This document shows positions 5,569-9,461 of a stretch of DNA of 9,461 bases, piece after piece. A model generated the notes under the pieces. It was given only the letters and a program-made list of their open reading frames with translations, did no database searches and was not told where the DNA came from. This DNA is from JBCCTX01 sp964468435 (GTDB lineage Bacteria; Bacteroidota; Bacteroidia; J057), in the NCBI GenBank assembly GCA_964468435.1, contig CAYXVE010000098.1, positions 1 through 9,461 on the forward strand, written 5' to 3'. The translations under genes were made by a program, and so were the position numbers. Position 1 is the stretch's first letter, and each line of letters opens with the position of its first letter.

Positions 5569-6224
5569 AATATTGGGTTTACTTCCTTTCTGTTATAGCT
5601 TTTGTTTCATGCAATAAGCAGCAAACTGTCCCCCAAATTAGCTTTCATACTATTGATACAGATTTTTCAAAAGGCAGATTGAGCCATGAACAAACTATCA
5701 CGCTCAATGACTTAGAGAAATTTCACGGTCATTTGTGTGATGGACTTGTCGTTGGAGCCTTGGCTATGCAACAAGTTGTGAAAGCGTTGTATCCTGACCA
5801 ACCCATTGACAGAACCAATTTGAGAATCGTAAGTAAACCATCACCTTGCTTGACTGATGTTGCTATCTACTTGACAGGTGGATGATACCAATTCAATACT
5901 TTTAACGTAGACACAGTATTTGAAGGTCTTTACATCGTTCAGCGGATCGACAACTTAAAAGCATTTTCTGTTTCGCTAAAAAATGGTGTAAAACCATCGG
6001 TAATTGATAGCTTAGGAAATATCGCTATTCAGCAAGCTCTTTCTCCTTGCGAGATTGATCATTTACGAAAATTGGAAGATAAATTTACGCATACTTTACT
6101 CCATTCAGATCCCGCTAAAATTCTTGAAATCAAAGAATTTCCTAATTTTGAGTGGAATCCCAAAACTAAGTTCGACTACCTGAAGACAGATATCTTGAAT
6201 AAGAATCTTCCTAACTGCCAATAG
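5565..6224 (+). pseudogene. FmdE-domain lipoprotein gene interrupted by in-frame TGA
   Basis: The frame starts at ATG 5565 (ATGA overlap with arsG) and is open to TAG 6222-6224 except for one TGA at 5883-5885 (codon 107 of 219). The leader MKYWVYFLSVIAFVSC gives a likely lipoprotein (Cys16). The FmdE motif FHGHLCDG follows (His54, His56, Cys58), with a second conserved Cys95 in SPCLTDVA. FmdE domains bind metal and are best known from formylmethanofuran dehydrogenase, but exported copies in bacteria have no known function. Sequence after the TGA still reads as coherent protein: YQFNTFNVD, FEGLYIVQRID, SPCEIDHLRKLEDKF and FDYLKTDILNK. A single CGA-to-TGA change after GG is the simplest explanation. 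If only 106 residues are made, the core motif is present but the rest of the domain is lost. Confidence 0.82.
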
Positions 6225-6255
6225 CCATGTTTGTCTGGGTAGGTGTACTTTTCAG

Positions 6256-6384
6256 TTGGAGCTTACCCCAATCCTTAAAATAGCAAAAATACCCCGACTC
6301 ATTATTTTGGACAAGGTCCACGAAATACTAGGAGAATCTGCATATACAAAAAAAAGGTTATGGATTGATCCGGTATTTGAGTAG
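6256..6384 (+). other. possible gene fragment between FmdE and the RND gene
   Basis: A frame one base ahead of FmdE is open from 6199 and ends at TAG 6382-6384. From a TTG at 6256 it codes 42 residues that look protein-like: KIPRLIILDKVHEIL, then SAYTKKRLWIDPVFE. No ATG is in frame and no ribosome-binding site is visible. I do not recognise it. It may be the tail of a gene lost at a junction, or chance. The remainder of 6225-6412 contains no convincing terminator, promoter or insertion-sequence end. Confidence 0.15.
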
Positions 6385-6412
6385 ATTATCCTAGAAATAG
6401 CATAGATCTAAT

Positions 6413-9400
6413 TTGGTCAAATTTCTCATATATCGCCCGATTGCCGTGCTGTTCAGTACCCTGGCTGTGCTGGTCATGGGGATCGTTGCGGCGGGGCTGC
6501 TGCCGGTCTCACTGATGCCGGATATCGATATCCCGGAGGTAACGGTGCAGATATCCTATCCCAATACTTCTGCCCGTGAAATGGAAAATGTAGCAGTAGA
6601 ACCTTTGCGCAATCAATTGATTACTCTGAATCGGTTGTCTGACATCGAGAGTGAAACCCGCGATGGGAGTTCAGTTATACGACTGAAGTTCAGCTACGGT
6701 ACCCGCACGGATTATGCTTTTCTGGAGGTCAACGAAAAGATCGACCGGGCCATGGCGAGCCTGCCTCGCGATATCAAACGCCCTCAGGTCATCAAGGCCA
6801 GTGCGACCGATATTCCCGTGTTTTATCTCAACCTGACGCTGAAAAATCCTGTTGAGGATGCCTATTCGGAGGCCCGGTTTCTACAACTCAGTGAATTTGC
6901 TGATGAGGTGATCCGCAAGCGGATCGAGCAAATGCCACAGGTGGCTATGGTGGACATGACGGGAAGATCCTTCCCAGAGATGCAGATCCTCCCGGATCAG
7001 CAAAAGCTCGAGGCGATGAATATCACCCTGGATCAGATCGAGCAGGCACTCAAGACTAATAATATCAGCATCGGAAACCTCCTGGTGAGAGAGGGACAAT
7101 ATCAGTATCACATACGCTTTGCGTCCTACCTGCGGACGCCAGAGGATGTGGCAAACATCTATCTCAAGGTGGCTGATCGCGTGATACAGCTCAGCGAGGT
7201 GGCTACCGTTCGTATACGAGCTCAGGATCAGGAGGGATTGTATTTGTCAGGCCAAAGCCCTGCGGTCGGTCTGGCGATCATCAAGCAGGCGGATGCACGC
7301 ATGGAAGAACTCCGCACGGCGATGCAGGATTTACTTGTTCAGTTTGAGCAGGATTATCCGGATATCCAGTTTGAGGTTTCTCAGGATCAGACACAGCTCC
7401 TCAATGTATCTATTTCTAGCTTACGACAAAGTTTGTTGATAGGAGGGATACTTGCCTTTTTAGTCATGTTTTTCTTTCTCCAGGATGGGCGGGCACCCTG
7501 GTTGATCGGTCTGACTATCCCTGCAGCCTTGATCTTCAGCTTGCTGATCTTTTATCTGATCGGTTTATCGATCAATATCATCTCACTCTCAGGCCTGATC
7601 CTGGGGGTAGGTCTGATGATCGACAACTCGATCATCGTGATCGATAACATCAGTCAGCACATAGAACGGGGTACCTCCGTAGACGAGGCTTGTATCCTGG
7701 GAACCAACGAAGTCATTCGTCCACTCATCAGTTCAGCCTTGACGACCAGCGCGGTATTTGTGCCGCTGATCTTTCTTAGTGGAATATCTGGAGCGCTGTT
7801 TTACGATCAGGCTATGGCCATTACCATTGGGTTAGGTACCTCACTGTTGGTTTCCATTACCCTACTTCCCACGACTTACCGTCTATTTTACCGAAAACCT
7901 CAACACAATAATCCAGCCCGTAACATTCAAAAAAGAAGGCTATCTAACCTGACAGATCGGTACGAAAGGGGTATAACTCACATGTTTCGCTACAAATGGC
8001 TGGCACTTGCGGGCTTTTTACTGTTGCCGGCTATATCAGCAGTCCTGTTTCAACACCTCCCCCTTGAGCGTTTACCTCAGGTAGAACAAAAAGAACTGCT
8101 CCTAACCCTGGACTGGAATGAACCACTCAACGTCGGGGAAAACCAACGAAGAATACACGAGCTGTTAACTGCATGGGAAACGACCGTACTACAAACCAAC
8201 AGCCAGGTTGGCCAGCAGCAGTTTACCCTAGAGTCGAGACTCCAGCAACAGATGGATGAAGCCACGCTCTATTTTTATCTGGAATCTGAAACATCCCGCA
8301 CTGAACTTGAGGCGGAATTGGCATCCTGGTTGTCCGTGCACTATCCATTGGCTTCCTTTTCTTTCGATTCTCCCCCCAACATTTTTGATCGGTTGTTTGG
8401 GGATGATCAGGCAACGCTCATTGCACGCATCAGCCAAAGACAGACAAGACAGAGTCCTCCCATAGACGAAACCAATGCATGGATTGCAGCTATCAATCAG
8501 GATCTGAACTTCCAGCTTTCTCTCATCCCTTCCCGTAAATACATTGCTGTCAGGTTGCGTACGGATCGACTGGTCTTGTATGAGGTGGATCATGAGATGT
8601 TGTTCAATAAACTGAAATCAGCCTTTCAGGCCTATGAGGTCGATGTATTGCGTTCTCAGCAGCGAATGATCCCCGTGGTGCTCATAGATCAGCCCCGGAT
8701 ACTGGAGGAGATCATTCAGGAGACTACGGTCCGAAATGCGCAGGATCAACTGATCCCGGTCTCAGCGCTGGTGTCCCTGGTGCCTCAGGAAGATTATGCC
8801 TCACTACGTGCAGGTAAGGGAGGAGAATACGTGCCGATTGACTTTGATATAGACCCCAGGGATGCTCCTGATTTGCTGCAACGCCTTCGCGATCATATCC
8901 GCCAGACGGGATCGCTGGATGTCGTCTTTGCCGGAAGCATATTTGAAAATCAAAGACTGTTGCGGGAACTATTATGGGTATTGGGAATTTCGCTGCTATT
9001 GCTGTATTTCATTCTGGCAGCTCAGTTTGAGTCTTTATTACAGCCCATCATCGTATTACTGGAAGTACCCATGGATGTTAGCGGAGCCTTATTGATGCTG
9101 TGGATATTTGGCAGCTCGGTGAATCTGCTGTCGATGATCGGTATGATTGTCATGAGTGGAATTATCATCAACGATTCGATCCTAAAGATCGATACCATCA
9201 ATCAGTTACGAAATGCTGGCATGCCACTGGAAGACGCGATACGCGAAGGGGGATCGCGCAGGTTGAAGCCCATCATCATGACGAGTCTGACGACCATCCT
9301 TGCAGCAATGCCCTTTCTGTTTCAGGAGGGACTGGGGGCAGATCTGCAGAAGCCGTTGGCCCTGGCCCTGATCGGGGGCATGACATTAGGTACCGTAGTG

Positions 9401-9451
9401 AGTTTGTATTTTATCCCGCTGACGTATAAGCTGATAGCCCGCACATCCTGA
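6413..9451 (+). CDS. RND-family efflux pump inner-membrane transporter (AcrB/HAE1-like)
   Basis: A 1012-residue proton-driven pump with the complete RND plan. It has a first membrane segment (about 9-31, after the VKFLIYRPIAV start) and a periplasmic porter domain to about 335. Five segments follow (about 338-490), then segment 7 (about 528-548), a second porter domain, and five more segments from about 853 to the end. The segment-4 signature is GLMIDNSIIVIDN, keeping Asp404 but with Asn405 where AcrB has a second Asp. The segment-10 counterpart is IIINDSILKID (Asn920, Asp921) rather than AcrB's Lys-bearing motif, as in some Bacteroidota pumps. Such pumps need a periplasmic fusion protein and a TolC-like channel, and neither is in the window. 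The start is TTG 6413, where ATG would be expected for MVKFL, after a stop at 6398. Base composition is clearly higher in G+C than upstream. Substrate unknown. Confidence 0.93.
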   Translation: MVKFLIYRPIAVLFSTLAVLVMGIVAAGLLPVSLMPDIDIPEVTVQISYPNTSAREMENVAVEPLRNQLITLNRLSDIESETRDGSSVIRLKFSYGTRTDYAFLEVNEKIDRAMASLPRDIKRPQVIKASATDIPVFYLNLTLKNPVEDAYSEARFLQLSEFADEVIRKRIEQMPQVAMVDMTGRSFPEMQILPDQQKLEAMNITLDQIEQALKTNNISIGNLLVREGQYQYHIRFASYLRTPEDVANIYLKVADRVIQLSEVATVRIRAQDQEGLYLSGQSPAVGLAIIKQADARMEELRTAMQDLLVQFEQDYPDIQFEVSQDQTQLLNVSISSLRQSLLIGGILAFLVMFFFLQDGRAPWLIGLTIPAALIFSLLIFYLIGLSINIISLSGLILGVGLMIDNSIIVIDNISQHIERGTSVDEACILGTNEVIRPLISSALTTSAVFVPLIFLSGISGALFYDQAMAITIGLGTSLLVSITLLPTTYRLFYRKPQHNNPARNIQKRRLSNLTDRYERGITHMFRYKWLALAGFLLLPAISAVLFQHLPLERLPQVEQKELLLTLDWNEPLNVGENQRRIHELLTAWETTVLQTNSQVGQQQFTLESRLQQQMDEATLYFYLESETSRTELEAELASWLSVHYPLASFSFDSPPNIFDRLFGDDQATLIARISQRQTRQSPPIDETNAWIAAINQDLNFQLSLIPSRKYIAVRLRTDRLVLYEVDHEMLFNKLKSAFQAYEVDVLRSQQRMIPVVLIDQPRILEEIIQETTVRNAQDQLIPVSALVSLVPQEDYASLRAGKGGEYVPIDFDIDPRDAPDLLQRLRDHIRQTGSLDVVFAGSIFENQRLLRELLWVLGISLLLLYFILAAQFESLLQPIIVLLEVPMDVSGALLMLWIFGSSVNLLSMIGMIVMSGIIINDSILKIDTINQLRNAGMPLEDAIREGGSRRLKPIIMTSLTTILAAMPFLFQEGLGADLQKPLALALIGGMTLGTVVSLYFIPLTYKLIARTS

Positions 9452-9461
9452 CTATCCTGTC

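Noticed and set aside
5883..5920. TGA in the FmdE gene as selenocysteine
   Set aside because: The nearby hairpin is AT-rich with a 14-base loop and no SECIS-like features, and no selenocysteine machinery is visible in the window.
7210..7219. Palindrome TCGTATACGA inside the RND gene as a third ArsR site
   Set aside because: It lacks the 7-4-7 layout of the two operators and lies deep in coding sequence, so chance is likely.
8223..9429. Additional open frames on both strands within the RND gene
   Set aside because: They lie inside a continuous 1012-codon gene with recognised motifs. The higher G+C content there makes chance open frames common.
1..9461. CRISPR array, insertion sequence, tRNA or rRNA
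   Set aside because: I found no regular spaced repeats, transposase gene, terminal inverted repeats or RNA-gene signatures on either strand.

Overview
The window looks like a piece of a Bacteroidota chromosome, probably from the Cytophagales or a related order. Three things suggest this: a TAnnTTTG-type promoter, few Shine-Dalgarno sequences ahead of genes, and family-typical proteins (a 6-bladed beta-propeller C-terminus ending in an NPxLxKxK-type strand, a DUF2490 beta-barrel, and ArsF/ArsG). All genes found lie on the + strand.

Layout. Bases 1-419 hold the 3' end of a beta-propeller gene broken by an in-frame TAG. Bases 420-1128 are AT-rich with two small unrecognised ORFs (618-725 and 747-938). 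Bases 1129-6224 form an arsenic-type cluster: an ArsR repressor with an operator on each side, then a tightly packed operon. The operon encodes a CPKC thioredoxin-like protein, an exported rhodanese, an ArsP/DUF318 permease, a DinB-fold protein, a DUF2490 outer-membrane barrel, an ArsF lipoprotein (CMTC), an ArsG CcdA/DsbD-like membrane protein, and an FmdE-domain lipoprotein. The FmdE gene is cut by an in-frame TGA but its frame stays open to 6224. Bases 6413-9451 hold a nearly complete RND efflux pump gene that is visibly richer in G+C and in GATC. It begins with TTG, and its usual membrane-fusion partner is not upstream.

How the genes may work together. ArsR should hold down both itself and the operon until a thiol-binding arsenical or related metalloid appears. 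The products would then occupy every compartment: the small CPKC protein in the cytoplasm, ArsP and ArsG in the inner membrane, rhodanese, ArsF and FmdE in the periplasm, and the DUF2490 barrel in the outer membrane. ArsF and ArsG are named after a nitroaromatic-arsenical resistance operon. Their cysteines also resemble a DsbD split into separate parts, so a trans-membrane thiol relay that reduces or handles organoarsenicals outside the cytoplasm is a reasonable model. That model is inference. The broken FmdE gene and the compositional jump at about 6.4 kb suggest that the right edge of the cluster is decaying or is a recombination junction.
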